Of a stretch of 64,000 nt of DNA, positions 1 through 8,547 are shown piece by piece (the first letter of the stretch is position 1; every line of letters starts with the position of its first letter). Both the position numbers and the translations under genes were made by a program. The DNA comes from Catenuloplanes niger (GTDB lineage: Bacteria; Actinomycetota; Actinomycetes; Mycobacteriales; Micromonosporaceae): contig NZ_JAVDYC010000001.1 of assembly GCF_031458255.1 (NCBI RefSeq), positions 9,038,501 through 9,102,500 of the forward strand, written 5' to 3'. The notes beneath the pieces were generated by a model that was given only the letters and a program-made list of their open reading frames with translations, was not told the origin of the DNA and made no database searches.

Positions 1-77
1 CCCTCAACTGCGGCGTCGGCGCGGTCATCGGCCTCGCCGGCGGCGTGTTCCTTCCGAAGGCATTCCGGAGCTTCTGA
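1..77 (+). CDS. C-terminal end of an upstream gene (partial)
   Basis: An open frame enters the window and ends at a TGA at 75-77. The visible 24 residues end in a glycine/alanine-rich hydrophobic stretch and a short basic tail (LPKAFRSF), which suits the end of a small membrane protein. The next gene starts 2 nt after the stop, so the two are probably co-transcribed. Too little is present to name a family. Confidence 0.5.
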   Translation, partial: LNCGVGAVIGLAGGVFLPKAFRSF

Positions 78-79
78 CG

Positions 80-460
80 ATGACGCAATCCGCATACCGT
101 CCGACGACGGCGACCCGTGTGCTCCTCACGCTCGTCGTCGTGGGCTGGCTGACCTTCCTGGCGGCCCTGTTCGCGCGACCGTTCGGGCCCTGGGCGCTCG
201 TCGTCCCGGCCGGTCTGGTCGCGGTCGCCCTGATCGGGCAGCGGCTCGCGCGACGGCCGTGGCGGATCACCGTGACCGCCGAGCTGGCCGCCGTCCACCT
301 GGCGGTGGGCGTGGTCGGCCTGGCGGCCTCGGTGCTCTTTCTCCTCCTGCCGTACGGCCGTGAGGTCATGGGGGCGGTGCCACTCGTCGTTCTCGGGCTG
401 ACGACGGCCTGCACGATCGCCCTGGGCCTGACCGGCCGAAGGGAGGCCGCGCGCCGCTGA
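80..460 (+). CDS. Small four-helix membrane protein, function unknown
   Basis: 126 residues with four hydrophobic segments at about residues 14-32, 36-52, 66-86 and 95-115, separated by short Arg-rich loops and ending in a basic tail (GRREAARR). The ATG is preceded by GGAG about 10 nt upstream and lies 2 nt after the stop of the partial upstream gene, so it is likely the distal gene of an operon entering from the left. A GC-rich inverted repeat follows it. No catalytic or binding motif is visible and I do not recognise the family. Confidence 0.7.
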   Translation: MTQSAYRPTTATRVLLTLVVVGWLTFLAALFARPFGPWALVVPAGLVAVALIGQRLARRPWRITVTAELAAVHLAVGVVGLAASVLFLLLPYGREVMGAVPLVVLGLTTACTIALGLTGRREAARR

Positions 461-472
461 GTGACGGTCCGA

Positions 473-510
473 CGCGAGGCCGGGACGCCAGGACGGCGCC
501 CGGCCTCGCG
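473..510. terminator. GC-rich inverted repeat between convergent genes
   Basis: A perfect 12-bp stem (CGCGAGGCCGGG with its complement) and a 14-nt loop sit between the membrane protein (+) and the TetR gene (-). There is no U-tract; as a shared terminator this is an inference from position. Confidence 0.5.
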
Positions 511-516
511 CCGTGG

Positions 517-1134
517 TCACTCCCGCGGACGGGCGGGTGCGGTCAGGAGCGCGTGCAGGAGCCGGTGGAACGGTGCCGCGAGGTCGTCCTGACCGGCGGC
601 GGCGAGCGGTTCCAGCGGCATCGAGACGCGCAGCATCGCCAGGCCCAGCACGGTCGCGAGCGCGATCTCGGCGCCGAGCAGCAGCCGGTCGCCGTCGGGG
701 TGGTCGGGGTGCCAGCCGGCGGCGGCCGCCACGCGTTCGACGATGACCCGGACGCGGTCGAGGCGCAGCCGGTCGGCCCGGGCGTCGCCGGAGGTGCGCA
801 GCAGCATCAGGATCTGGTGGACCTGCCGGTCGGCCGACGGGCCGGCGAGGTGCCGGGCCATCGAGTCGGCCACCAGGTCGATGGACACGTTCTCGCCGAC
901 GGTACGGGTGAGGTCGTCCGCGGCGCCGACCAGGCAGGCCTCGAACAGCCCTTCCTTGGACGTGAAGTATCGGTTGATCAGTGCGACGTTGACGCCGGCG
1001 CGGTCGGCGATGTCCCGCACCGTGGTGGCGGCGTAGCCGTGCCGGGCGAACCGCTGCCCGGCCGCGTCGAGCAGCCGCTGCCGGGTGGCGGCGGAGTCCC
1101 GGCGGCGGGCGGCGGGGGAAGGGTCGGCGTTCAT
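517..1134 (-). CDS. TetR-family transcriptional repressor
   Basis: 205 residues. Residues 15-62 form the TetR helix-turn-helix region (TRQRLLDAAGQRFARHGY, then TTVRDIADRAGVNVALINRYF and SKEGLF). The C-terminal ligand domain is not similar enough to a named type to assign an inducer. The gene is divergent from the MFS exporter across a 112-bp gap holding two operator-like sequences, the classic layout of a repressor controlling an efflux pump and itself. Start chosen at the ATG at 1134, which gives the full N-terminal arm; the target assignment is inference. Confidence 0.88.
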   Translation of the reverse strand: MNADPSPAARRRDSAATRQRLLDAAGQRFARHGYAATTVRDIADRAGVNVALINRYFTSKEGLFEACLVGAADDLTRTVGENVSIDLVADSMARHLAGPSADRQVHQILMLLRTSGDARADRLRLDRVRVIVERVAAAAGWHPDHPDGDRLLLGAEIALATVLGLAMLRVSMPLEPLAAAGQDDLAAPFHRLLHALLTAPARPRE

Positions 1135-1167
1135 GGCCTCGTCACCCTACCCGTCACGCGGTGTGAC

Positions 1168-1228
1168 GTAAACAGACGTTGACTCGCTTCCCGAGATGGT
1201 TGTAGCGTGCACGTAATCAATCGTTGAC
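1168..1228. promoter_or_regulatory. Two TetR operator-like sites and MFS promoter
   Basis: Two 16-bp sites, GTAAACAGACGTTGAC (1168-1183) and GTAATCAATCGTTGAC (1213-1228), agree at 13 of 16 positions. The first is nearly palindromic (GTMAAC-N4-GTTKAC). TTGACT at 1179-1184, an 18-bp spacer and TAGCGT at 1203-1208 form a plausible promoter for the MFS gene, so repressor at the first site would cover the -35 box. Operator function is inference. Confidence 0.5.
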
Positions 1229-1246
1229 ATCTAGGTTCGAGGATCA

Positions 1247-2770
1247 ATGGCGCACAACAACCCCAGCCTCGCCCCGGGTACGGGACGGAGCAGCACGATG
1301 CTGGTGCTCTACCTGTCGCTCGGCGGCCTGGCGTTCGCGGTCCTCCAGTCGCTGGTCGCACCCGCGATGCCGACCATCGCCCGCGACCTCGGCGTCGGCA
1401 CCGGCGACATCAGCTGGATCCTCACGGCGTACCTGCTGGCCGCGTCGGTCCTGACCCCGATCCTGGGCCGGCTCGGTGACATGGTCGGCAAACGCCGCGT
1501 CCTGATCGGCGTGCTCGCCACGCTCGCCGCCGGCACGCTGCTGGCCGCGCTCGCCCCGAACCTGACCGTGCTGATCGTCGCCCGGGTGCTGCAGGGCGCG
1601 GCCGGCGCGGTGATGCCGCTGTCGATCGGCATCGTCCGCGACGAACTGCCCCGGGACCGGGTCGGCGTCACCATCGGACTGCTGTCGGCGATCTTCGGCA
1701 TCGGCGCCGGTGTCGGCATCGTGGCCGCCGGCCCGATCGTGGAGAACCTGTCCTGGCACTGGCTGTTCTGGCTGCCGCTGACGCTGGTCGTCGTGGCGCT
1801 GCTCGGCGCGATCTTCGGTATGCCGGACTCCGCGGTCCGCAAGCCCGGCCGCCTCGACGTGCTCGGCGCCGGCATCCTGTCGGTGTCGCTGGTCGCGCTG
1901 CTGCTGGCGATCAGCAAGGGCCAGTCCTGGGGCTGGGCCTCGGCGAACACGATCGGCCTGCTCGCGCTCGGCGTCGTCGCGCTGGCCGTCTTCGTCGCCG
2001 TCGAACTGCGGGTACGCGAGCCGCTGATCGACATGCGGCTGCTGGCGATCCGCGGCGTGTGGACCGCGAACCTGGTCGCGCTGATCTTCGGCTTCGCGAT
2101 GTTCGGCACGTTCGTGCTGGTCCCGACGCTGCTGCAACTGCCCGCCGAGACCGGTCACGGCTTCGGCAAGTCCGTCTCCGAGGCCGGCCTCTACCTGCTG
2201 CCGACCACGCTGACCATGGTCGTGTTCGGCCCGCTCGCCGGCATGCTGGTGCGCCGCTTCGGCCCGAAGCTGCCGCTGTTCCTCGGCGCGGTCGCGGTCA
2301 CCGCCGCGTTCGCGCTCCCCGCGCTCGCCCACGGCCAGATGTGGCAGATCGTCGTCTCCGGACTGCTCACCGGCGCCGGCATCGGCCTGGCGTTCGCCGC
2401 CATGTCCAACGCCGTCATCGAGGCCGTGCCGGTCGCCCAGACCGGCGAGGCCAGCGGCGTCAACGCGATCGCCCGGACCATCGGCAGCAGCGTCGGCACC
2501 GCCGTCATCGCCGCGATCATCTCCTCGCACAGCACCCCGCAGGGCCTGCCCACGGACGCCGCGTTCACCACCGGCTTCTGGGCCTGCGCCGGCGTCGCCG
2601 TGCTCGCGATCGCGGCCGCCCTCGCGGTCCCGTCCGCGCACCGCCGCCACGAGGAGGCCGTCGCGCACGGCGTCGAGGACCTCCCGCCCGAGCCGCCCGA
2701 ACTGCACCTGCCGCATCCGCACCTGCCGCACTCGCACCCGCACCTGCCGGCGAAGCAGTCGCGCGGCTGA
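1247..2770 (+). CDS. DHA2-type (14-helix) MFS drug exporter with His-rich tail
   Basis: 507 residues, the length and helix count of 14-TMS drug:proton antiporters. It carries the loop motif LGRLGDMVGKRRV after helix 2, the antiporter-type motif in helix 5 (LLSAIFGIGAGVGIVAAGPI) and a repeat of the transporter half near residues 260-460. The ATG follows GAGG at close spacing. The last 20 or so residues are a histidine-proline run (HPHLPHPHLPHSHPHLP-like, at about 483-500), unusual for the family and suggestive of metal binding. The divergent TetR and its operators imply inducible expression. Substrate cannot be read from sequence. Confidence 0.88.
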   Translation: MAHNNPSLAPGTGRSSTMLVLYLSLGGLAFAVLQSLVAPAMPTIARDLGVGTGDISWILTAYLLAASVLTPILGRLGDMVGKRRVLIGVLATLAAGTLLAALAPNLTVLIVARVLQGAAGAVMPLSIGIVRDELPRDRVGVTIGLLSAIFGIGAGVGIVAAGPIVENLSWHWLFWLPLTLVVVALLGAIFGMPDSAVRKPGRLDVLGAGILSVSLVALLLAISKGQSWGWASANTIGLLALGVVALAVFVAVELRVREPLIDMRLLAIRGVWTANLVALIFGFAMFGTFVLVPTLLQLPAETGHGFGKSVSEAGLYLLPTTLTMVVFGPLAGMLVRRFGPKLPLFLGAVAVTAAFALPALAHGQMWQIVVSGLLTGAGIGLAFAAMSNAVIEAVPVAQTGEASGVNAIARTIGSSVGTAVIAAIISSHSTPQGLPTDAAFTTGFWACAGVAVLAIAAALAVPSAHRRHEEAVAHGVEDLPPEPPELHLPHPHLPHSHPHLPAKQSRG

Positions 2771-2873
2771 CGACCGGCGCGGCCACCCGGCGCCGTCCCG
2801 TCGGCGGCCGGTGACGCGCCCCGTACCCGCGTTCCCGTCCCCACGGCGCCGCCGATCCGCACCGCGGCCGGGC

Positions 2874-2917
2874 GCCGTGGCCTTCCCCGCTTGCGTTCAT
2901 CCCGGGAAGGCCACGGC
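2874..2917. terminator. 14-bp perfect stem after the MFS gene
   Basis: GCCGTGGCCTTCCC at 2874-2887 pairs perfectly with 2904-2917 across a 16-nt loop, between the MFS stop (+) and the end of the 3045-3356 gene (-). Probably a bidirectional terminator. The rest of 2771-3044 shows no gene. Confidence 0.5.
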
Positions 2918-3044
2918 AGCCAGCCGCAGCACGGGTTCCAGATCGAGATCGGCCCGGCAGCGTCGGCGACGGTGCGGTACCTCGCGGCTGCGCCTGCGTC
3001 ACGTCACCGAGGTGAACGAGCGGCGCGCCGGCTGACCGGGTGGT

Positions 3045-3356
3045 TCAGCGCCGCAGGTCGACGCGGCGTCCCATGCCGAAGTCGGCGGCCCGGTCGTCGG
3101 TGACGTGGGCGAACACGCCGGCGGGCACGCCGTCGAGCGCGGCGACGCGGGCGGCGACGTCGAGCAGGCGGCCCTCGGCGGCACCGGCGATGAAGAAGAT
3201 GTAGACGCCGCCCCACTCCTCGCCGTCGTCGAACACCTCGATGACGCCCTGCTCGTCCAGCCCGTACAGGAAGTCCTCGATCTCATCGATCCACGGGTGC
3301 GGCTCACCCGAGGCGGTCGGCCGCAGGGGGACGTGGATCTCGACGTGACGTGCCAT
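3045..3356 (-). CDS. Conserved hypothetical protein, about 103 residues
   Basis: The frame shows strong third-position GC bias and a coherent mixed alpha/beta composition: an amphipathic start (RHVEIHVPL), an acidic central stretch (EVFDDGEEWGGVYIFF) and a C-terminal GMGRRVDL. An in-frame GTG lies two codons upstream at 3362; the ATG at 3356 is chosen. No family recognised. It is monocistronic between two convergent or independent units, with no clue to function. Confidence 0.65.
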   Translation of the reverse strand: MARHVEIHVPLRPTASGEPHPWIDEIEDFLYGLDEQGVIEVFDDGEEWGGVYIFFIAGAAEGRLLDVAARVAALDGVPAGVFAHVTDDRAADFGMGRRVDLRR

Positions 3357-3469
3357 GTCCACAGGATCTCAGGCGACCACGAACGACATCACCGGGGTAC
3401 GCCGGCCGGCGGTTCCCCGCACCGGGACCCTCGGCAGGGCGCCGCTGGATCCCGGTGCGCGCGGACGTT

Positions 3470-5083
3470 TCAGAGGAGCAGGTCCCGCCGGGCGTAGCGG
3501 ACCGTACCGGCGATGACCAGGCACGCCGCGACGGCCGTCATCGTGAGCGCGGCCGGCCACGCGGGTCCGGTGAGCGGAACGGGCGCGAGGTGGGCGAGCG
3601 GCGACACGTCCCGGACCCAGCCCGGTGCGCCGGTGGCGTCGGCGAGGACCTGGAGCAGGAAGCCGCCGACACCCGGCGCCACGCCGGCGAGCACCGCCAG
3701 GCGTGGCGTCACACCCACGGCCAGCACGGCGGCACCACAGCTGAGCGCGACGACCGGCAGCGTGTTGAGGGTCCCGGCCAGCGCGGCGGGCAGTGCCAGT
3801 CCGCCACCGACCGCGGTCACGCCGGCCCACGTCGCCGCCGCCGCGACGCAGAGCAGGATCAACGCGCCGCCGGCGGTGACGGCGACCTCGGCGGTGAGCA
3901 GCCGTGTCCTGGTCAGCGGCGCGGCGGCGAGCGAGGTCAGACGCCGGTCGGTCTCGGCCGCGGCGAACGCTCCCATCCGGACCGCGGTGAACGCCCCGAC
4001 CGGCAGGGCCAGCAGCGCGAAGAGGCTGGCGGTGAAGCCCTCCACGGTGTGCATGCCGGCGAAACCGGCCTGGGCCGCCGCGTCGGAGAACACGGTGTTG
4101 CCGGCCAGGAACTCGGTGACGGAACGTGCGGTCAGGCCGATGAGCAGGAAGTACGCCCCGATCCCGGCCGTCCAGGCGAGCACCGGCCCGATCGCGCGGC
4201 GCACGGCGAACGCACCCGGGCCGCCGAGCAGCCACCGCCGCGGTGCACGCCCGGCCACCGGCGTGGTCAGGCCGCCGCCGACGTCACGCCGGCCGGCCGC
4301 GACGACCGCGGCCGCGCCGGTGGCCAGCGCGGCGGCGAACAGGACCACCAGCGGCACCGGATCGTCGCGGCCGTACGGGGAGCTGAGGGCGAGCAGCCCG
4401 AACGGCGACAGCCAGTGCAGCGGACCGAGCGCGGCGATCCCGTCACCGATCATGCGCAGCAGCAGGCCGGCACCGAGCACGGCGATCACCGTGCCGCTCA
4501 CCGGGCTCCGGGCCGGGAGCGCCTGCGCGGCCAGCGCGGCGACCGCGATCGCGAACAACCCGGCGGAGGCGACCCCGGCGCCGTGCACGATCGCACCGGC
4601 GGGATCCGGTCCCGCGTTCCACAGCGCGGCCGTGACCGCCGCGCCGGAGGCGACCGGCACGGCCGCGAGCACGGCGAGGTGCCGGAGCAGCAGCCCGCGC
4701 CGCGTGACCCGGCCGGCCAGCAGCAGGTTCCAGCGGCCGGCGTCCTCCTCGCCGCGCAGGACGCGGGTGGTGGCCAGCGCGACCCAGACGGTGACGATGA
4801 CGGTCAGCACGGTGCCGACACGCCACACGGTGAACCCGCCGGCGTGGTCCAGCGCGACCGGCTCGCCGAACAGCGTGCGGATGGCCGGGTTCGCCGCGAT
4901 GTTCGCCAGCCCGGCCGCGGTGGCCGGATCGGCGGCGAGCCCGGCATAGGTGGCGGTGACCAGGGCCGGCATCCCGGCGGCCAGCAGCAGCACGATCGCA
5001 CCGCCCCGGCGGATCTGACGGGTGGCCAGCCCGGCGGCGGCCCGTCCCGGGCGTGCGGGGAGGGTGAGCGCGGGCGCGGTCAT
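3470..5083 (-). CDS. ABC-2 type exporter permease
   Basis: 537 residues with about twelve hydrophobic helices in two similar halves, each beginning with an Arg-rich cytosolic lead (RQIRRGG; FAVRRAIG), typical of the fused ABC-2 permeases of actinomycete antibiotic or lipid exporters. Its ATG overlaps the stop of the ATPase gene (ATGA), so the two are translationally coupled and form one transporter. The C-terminus is RYARRDLLL. The cargo is unknown. The upstream leader motif (6013-6031) would control both genes. Confidence 0.85.
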   Translation of the reverse strand: MTAPALTLPARPGRAAAGLATRQIRRGGAIVLLLAAGMPALVTATYAGLAADPATAAGLANIAANPAIRTLFGEPVALDHAGGFTVWRVGTVLTVIVTVWVALATTRVLRGEEDAGRWNLLLAGRVTRRGLLLRHLAVLAAVPVASGAAVTAALWNAGPDPAGAIVHGAGVASAGLFAIAVAALAAQALPARSPVSGTVIAVLGAGLLLRMIGDGIAALGPLHWLSPFGLLALSSPYGRDDPVPLVVLFAAALATGAAAVVAAGRRDVGGGLTTPVAGRAPRRWLLGGPGAFAVRRAIGPVLAWTAGIGAYFLLIGLTARSVTEFLAGNTVFSDAAAQAGFAGMHTVEGFTASLFALLALPVGAFTAVRMGAFAAAETDRRLTSLAAAPLTRTRLLTAEVAVTAGGALILLCVAAAATWAGVTAVGGGLALPAALAGTLNTLPVVALSCGAAVLAVGVTPRLAVLAGVAPGVGGFLLQVLADATGAPGWVRDVSPLAHLAPVPLTGPAWPAALTMTAVAACLVIAGTVRYARRDLLL

Positions 5084-5973
5084 CGTCCGTTCCCCGTGCC
5101 GTAGTAGTCGAGGAAGATCTCCTCGAGGCTGGGTTCGCGGACGGCGAGGGCGGTGACGTCGGCGGCGGCGAGCGCGCGCAGCGCGGGCGCGGGCGCGCCG
5201 GTCAGCGCGAACCGCAGCCGGCCGTCGCCCGCGGCCTCGACCCCGTCCACGCCGGGCACCGCGGCCAGCTCCGGCCGGGCGCCGCGGTAGGCGACGGTGA
5301 CCTCGGCGCGGTGCAGCGCCCGCAGTTGCGGCACGGAGGCGACCTCGGCGAGCCGGCCGGTGCGCAGGATGCCGACCCGGTCGCAGACGGCCTCGACCTC
5401 GGCGAGCTGGTGTGAGCTGAGGAAGACGGTCTGCCCACGCTCGCGGGCCTGGCCGACGGCGGCCCGGAACTGCTGTTCCATCAGCGGATCCAGGCCACTG
5501 GTCGGCTCGTCGAGCACGAGCAGCGGCGCGCGGGTGGCGAACGCGGCGATCAGGGCGACCTTCTGCCGGTTGCCGGTGGAGTAGGTGTGCGCCGGCCGCG
5601 ACACGTCCAGGTCGAACCGGTCGACGAGCTCGTCGCGGTAGGTGAGGTCGGTGCCGGGGCCGGTGCGGGCCAGCAGGTGCAGGATCTCCGCGCCGGTCAG
5701 TTGCGGCCACAGCGCGACGTCGGCCGGCACGTACGCCAGGTGCCGGTGCGCGCGGGCCACGTCGGCGGCGTCGATGCCGGCGATCCGCGCGGTGCCGGCG
5801 GTGGGACGGGCGAGGCCGAGGATCATGCGGATGGTGGTGGACTTCCCGGCACCGTTCGGGCCGAGGAAACCGAAGACCTCACCGGCGGCGACGTCGAGGG
5901 TCAGGTCGTCGACGGCGGTCAGCCGACCGTACCGTTTGGTGAGGTGGGAGGTGCGGAGCACGGGGTCGCTCAT
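5080..5973 (-). CDS. ABC exporter ATP-binding subunit
   Basis: 297 residues: Walker A GPNGAGKST at about 41-49, Q-loop region, signature YSTGNRQKV (a variant of LSGGQ seen in this exporter subfamily), Walker B LLVLDEP with D-loop SGLD, and H-loop SSH. A C-terminal regulatory part of about 80 residues follows, as in DrrA-type ATPases. The start is the ATG at 5973 after GGAAGGG; the longer open frame upstream (to 6045) runs through the conserved leader motif and is not needed. The downstream permease overlaps by 4 nt. Confidence 0.9.
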   Translation of the reverse strand: MSDPVLRTSHLTKRYGRLTAVDDLTLDVAAGEVFGFLGPNGAGKSTTIRMILGLARPTAGTARIAGIDAADVARAHRHLAYVPADVALWPQLTGAEILHLLARTGPGTDLTYRDELVDRFDLDVSRPAHTYSTGNRQKVALIAAFATRAPLLVLDEPTSGLDPLMEQQFRAAVGQARERGQTVFLSSHQLAEVEAVCDRVGILRTGRLAEVASVPQLRALHRAEVTVAYRGARPELAAVPGVDGVEAAGDGRLRFALTGAPAPALRALAAADVTALAVREPSLEEIFLDYYGTGNGR

Positions 5974-6012
5974 GGTCGGGAGCCCTTCCGGTCGCGGATG
6001 CGGAGCATGACC

Positions 6013-6031
6013 GCCGACCAGACTTCCCGGC
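6013..6031 (-). promoter_or_regulatory. Leader motif copy A (upstream of ABC exporter)
   Basis: The minus strand reads GCCGGGAAGTCTGGTCGGC, identical over 19 nt to copies at 7457-7475 and 10268-10286, preceded by GGTGT. It ends 39 nt before the ATPase start. Ends GCCG and CGGC can pair around an 11-nt loop. A short frame from the GTG just upstream encodes VCREVWSA and runs to a TGA overlapping the ATPase ATG. RNA element, leader peptide or both. Confidence 0.6.
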
Positions 6032-6159
6032 ACACCTTCGCTCACCGTACTCCCGCCGGAGCCGTCGAGGGAAGGGCCCGGCCGCGACGCCCGCCGACAC
6101 CCGAAGTCACGGGCGCCACCCGCCGGTGCTCGCCGGCGCGATCCCCGCGACGGCGGACG

Positions 6160-7422
6160 TCACCGGGCGAGCTCCTCCAGTGCGTCCGCGGCCGCCGCGA
6201 CGCCGTTCTCCGACCGGATCCGGGCACCGAGCAGCCGCGCGGCACCGGCCATGCCGGCGTCGTGCGCCGCCCGCCGGATCGCGGCGGCGAGCGCGGGCGC
6301 GTCCAGGCGGTGCTGGGCGACCGGTGGCGGGGCCACGCCGAGCCGGTGCATGCGCCGCCCCCAGAACGGCTGGTCGGCCACGAACGGGCAGATCACCTGC
6401 GGGCGGCCGGCCCGGGCCGCGGCCGCGGTGGTCCCGGCGCCGCCGTGGTGGACGATCACCGCGCACCGTCCGAACACCGCGTCGTGCGGCACGTCCCCGG
6501 AGACGAACGCGTGCCGATCCGAGGTGAACGACCGCAGCCCGCCCCAGCCACCGGCCACGATCCCGGGCAGTCCCGCCCGGTCGAGGGCGTCGAGCACGGT
6601 ATCGGTGGCCGCGCCCGGGTCCGGCCCGGCCATGCTGCCGAAGCCGACGAACACCGGCGGCTGCGGGCCGTCCAGCAGCGCGCGCACCCGAGCGTCCAGC
6701 CCGCCACCGGCCCCGGCGTCCCGGTCGGTGAACCAGTAGCCGGTGACCCGAGCCGTGGCGGGCCAGTCCGCCGGACGCGGCAGGACCGCCGGGCTGATCG
6801 CGTGCAGCACCGGCGCCGGCCCGCCGTCGGGTCGCCGCGCGGGGTCGTGCCGGCCCCGGCGGCGAGGCAGGCCGAGGCTGTCGCGCCACCGGTCGACGGT
6901 GCGGGCGAACACCAGCGCGGGCGCGCGCATCCCGGCGTAACTGGCCCGGTTGAGCCGGCCCGGCAGCCGGTCCGGCAGGTCCTGCCCGGGCCACGGGAAC
7001 TCGCGGGTGGGCACGTACATCGGCAGCGGCAGCGCCAGCACGGCGGGCACGCCGAGTTTCTCGGCCACGTGCTGGCCGGCGATCACCTGACCGTTGTGCA
7101 CGATCACGTCCGCGCCGTCCGACGCGACCCGCCAGCAGTCGCGGAGGACCTGACCGAACATCGCGGGCATGCGCCGCATGAGCGCGGCCTTCGCCCGGAT
7201 TCCACCGCCGGTGAGGAGACCGTCCGCGGAGCCGGCATCCAGCACCCGAAGCGGGCCGTCGTCGATCGGAGCGAACGTCACGGCGTGCGCGGCGGCCAGG
7301 TCGGCGAACCGCCGCGGTGCCGCGACCACCGCGTCATGGCCGCGTTGCCGCAGCTCACGGGCCAGTGCGAGGAACGGCTGCACGTCACCACGCGTGCCGA
7401 GGGTGAGGATGAGGACCCGCAT
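6160..7422 (-). CDS. GT1/MGT-type glycosyltransferase
   Basis: 420 residues, GT-B fold. The N-terminus MRVLILTLGTRGDVQPFLALA is the acceptor-domain start of antibiotic and sterol glycosyltransferases; the C-terminal donor domain has HHGGAGTTAAAARAGRPQVI followed by PFVADQPFWG, the nucleotide-sugar binding signature. Similar enzymes glycosylate macrolides, glycopeptide aglycones or lipids, some as self-resistance. Start: ATG at 7422 after GGAAGG. The open frame continues upstream through leader motif copy B in the same frame, so an N-terminally extended form (from 7482) cannot be excluded. Acceptor unknown. Confidence 0.88.
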   Translation of the reverse strand: MRVLILTLGTRGDVQPFLALARELRQRGHDAVVAAPRRFADLAAAHAVTFAPIDDGPLRVLDAGSADGLLTGGGIRAKAALMRRMPAMFGQVLRDCWRVASDGADVIVHNGQVIAGQHVAEKLGVPAVLALPLPMYVPTREFPWPGQDLPDRLPGRLNRASYAGMRAPALVFARTVDRWRDSLGLPRRRGRHDPARRPDGGPAPVLHAISPAVLPRPADWPATARVTGYWFTDRDAGAGGGLDARVRALLDGPQPPVFVGFGSMAGPDPGAATDTVLDALDRAGLPGIVAGGWGGLRSFTSDRHAFVSGDVPHDAVFGRCAVIVHHGGAGTTAAAARAGRPQVICPFVADQPFWGRRMHRLGVAPPPVAQHRLDAPALAAAIRRAAHDAGMAGAARLLGARIRSENGVAAAADALEELAR

Positions 7423-7456
7423 GGGAAGCCTTCCGGTGGCGTGCGTGCACGGACAC

Positions 7457-7475
7457 GCCGACCAGACTTCCCGGC
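7457..7475 (-). promoter_or_regulatory. Leader motif copy B (upstream of glycosyltransferase)
   Basis: Same 19-nt sequence as copies A and C, preceded by ATGGTGA and ending 34 nt before the glycosyltransferase ATG. Here the encoded MVSREVWSA peptide is in frame with the gene. A CCGGAAGG ribosome-binding stretch like that after copy A follows it. Confidence 0.6.
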
Positions 7476-7658
7476 TCACCATCAGCGACGATACGCCTCC
7501 GTGCCGCGTGCCGGGGCCCCGGACGGCGCTCCACATCGGCCGTCGCGGCGCGCCGATCGTCTGCCGTACCCGCGCGGTGGTGGATTCGGGTGCCTACCGG
7601 CAGTTCCAGGATCGGGAACCCGGGTGGCTCAAGGTCGCCCTGCAGGGGTGAGGAGCTC

Positions 7659-7685
7659 CGGCCGGGCGCGGACCGCGCCCGGCCG
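7659..7685. terminator. Hairpin after the STAS gene
   Basis: A 12-bp perfect stem with a 3-nt loop lies just past the stop of the minus-strand STAS gene. No U-tract. Confidence 0.5.
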
Positions 7686-7696
7686 CTGGGACGCGG

Positions 7697-8011
7697 TCAG
7701 GTGGGCGCCGGTCGTGGATCGAGCAGGTCGGCGGTGTCGGTGAGCTGGAACAGCCGGGTGAGGTGCGGGCCGGCCGCCCGGACCCGTAGGGCGATGCCCC
7801 GGCCGGCCGCGTGGTGTCTGCCCTCGGCGAGCGCTCCGATCCCGGCGCAGCCGAGGTGGTCCACGCCGGCGAGGTCGACGGTGACGGCCGCGACCGCGTC
7901 CGTCACCGCGTTCAGCAGCGTTCCCCGCAGGCCGGCCGCCGTGGCCAGGTCCAGCTGCCCCGCGATCGTGACCGTGGTGCCGGTGACGTGATGCGTGACG
8001 ACTGCGCGCAC
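7697..8011 (-). CDS. STAS-domain protein (anti-sigma antagonist-like) lacking the usual phospho-serine
   Basis: 104 residues spanning one STAS domain: beta strands VVTHHVTGTTVTIAGQLDLAT, then VTVDLAGVDHLGCAGIGALAEG and a C-terminal helix. GTG at 8011 follows GGGAGAGG at good spacing. STAS antagonists such as SpoIIAA bind anti-sigma kinases and are switched by phosphorylation of a Ser in a D-S-S-G motif; here the position reads G-C-A-G, so that serine is absent. It may be constitutively active or serve another partner. No kinase or sigma gene is adjacent. Confidence 0.75.
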   Translation of the reverse strand: MRAVVTHHVTGTTVTIAGQLDLATAAGLRGTLLNAVTDAVAAVTVDLAGVDHLGCAGIGALAEGRHHAAGRGIALRVRAAGPHLTRLFQLTDTADLLDPRPAPT

Positions 8012-8292
8012 AACCTCTCCCTGCCTAGGAGTCCCTTCACCCGGTGACAACGCCGGCGCGCCGCCGCCCATGCCGTTTCCGCCGGCTCCGGCACCGTGCC
8101 GACGATCACCGCATTCGCACGTTTGACCGTTCTCCGGCGCGGTGCGAGTGGCCCTCGGAGACGGTCTGAACAGGGCGAACGTCACGGGCCCGGGTGGCCG
8201 CCGTCATCGTGGGCGGTCCCGCGAACCGGTGACGCATAACCGGCGGGTGTCCGGGCATCCGGACCGTGAACCACTCGACGAGAGGTGAGCGG

Positions 8293-8490
8293 ATGTCCAG
8301 GGAAGACGTGGTGCACGATCCGGACCGGCAGGAGTTCGACGCGGGAGCGCTCGGGCCGCCTCCGGCCGCGAACCCGGATCCGGACGATCCCGCGCGGCGG
8401 CGGCACGACGCGGCGGAGGACACCGCCGTACCCGGTGATGATCTGACCGAGGCGCTCGACCCGGCGGCACACCCGCAACCACCCCGGTAG
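8293..8490 (+). CDS. Small acidic, proline-rich disordered protein
   Basis: 65 residues (MSREDVVHDPDRQEF...), rich in Asp, Pro and Ala, with no predicted helix or strand pattern. The ATG follows GAGAGGTG at ideal spacing, the main reason for calling it a gene. Such short Asp/Pro-rich proteins are common in actinomycetes and uncharacterised. It stands alone, in the gap between the STAS gene and the secreted protein. Confidence 0.5.
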   Translation: MSREDVVHDPDRQEFDAGALGPPPAANPDPDDPARRRHDAAEDTAVPGDDLTEALDPAAHPQPPR

Positions 8491-8547
8491 GCCGCCGGCG
8501 ACTCCCGGGTGCCCGGCCGGTGGCACCCCGGGACGCCGCGGACTACG

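Noticed and set aside
1244-2743. Long minus-strand frame opposite the MFS gene
   Set aside because: Its translation is low-complexity (Arg, Asp, Gln, Gly) with no motif, while the plus strand is a clear MFS protein.
3350-5104. 584-codon plus-strand frame opposite the ABC permease
   Set aside because: Shadow of the permease gene; low-complexity translation.
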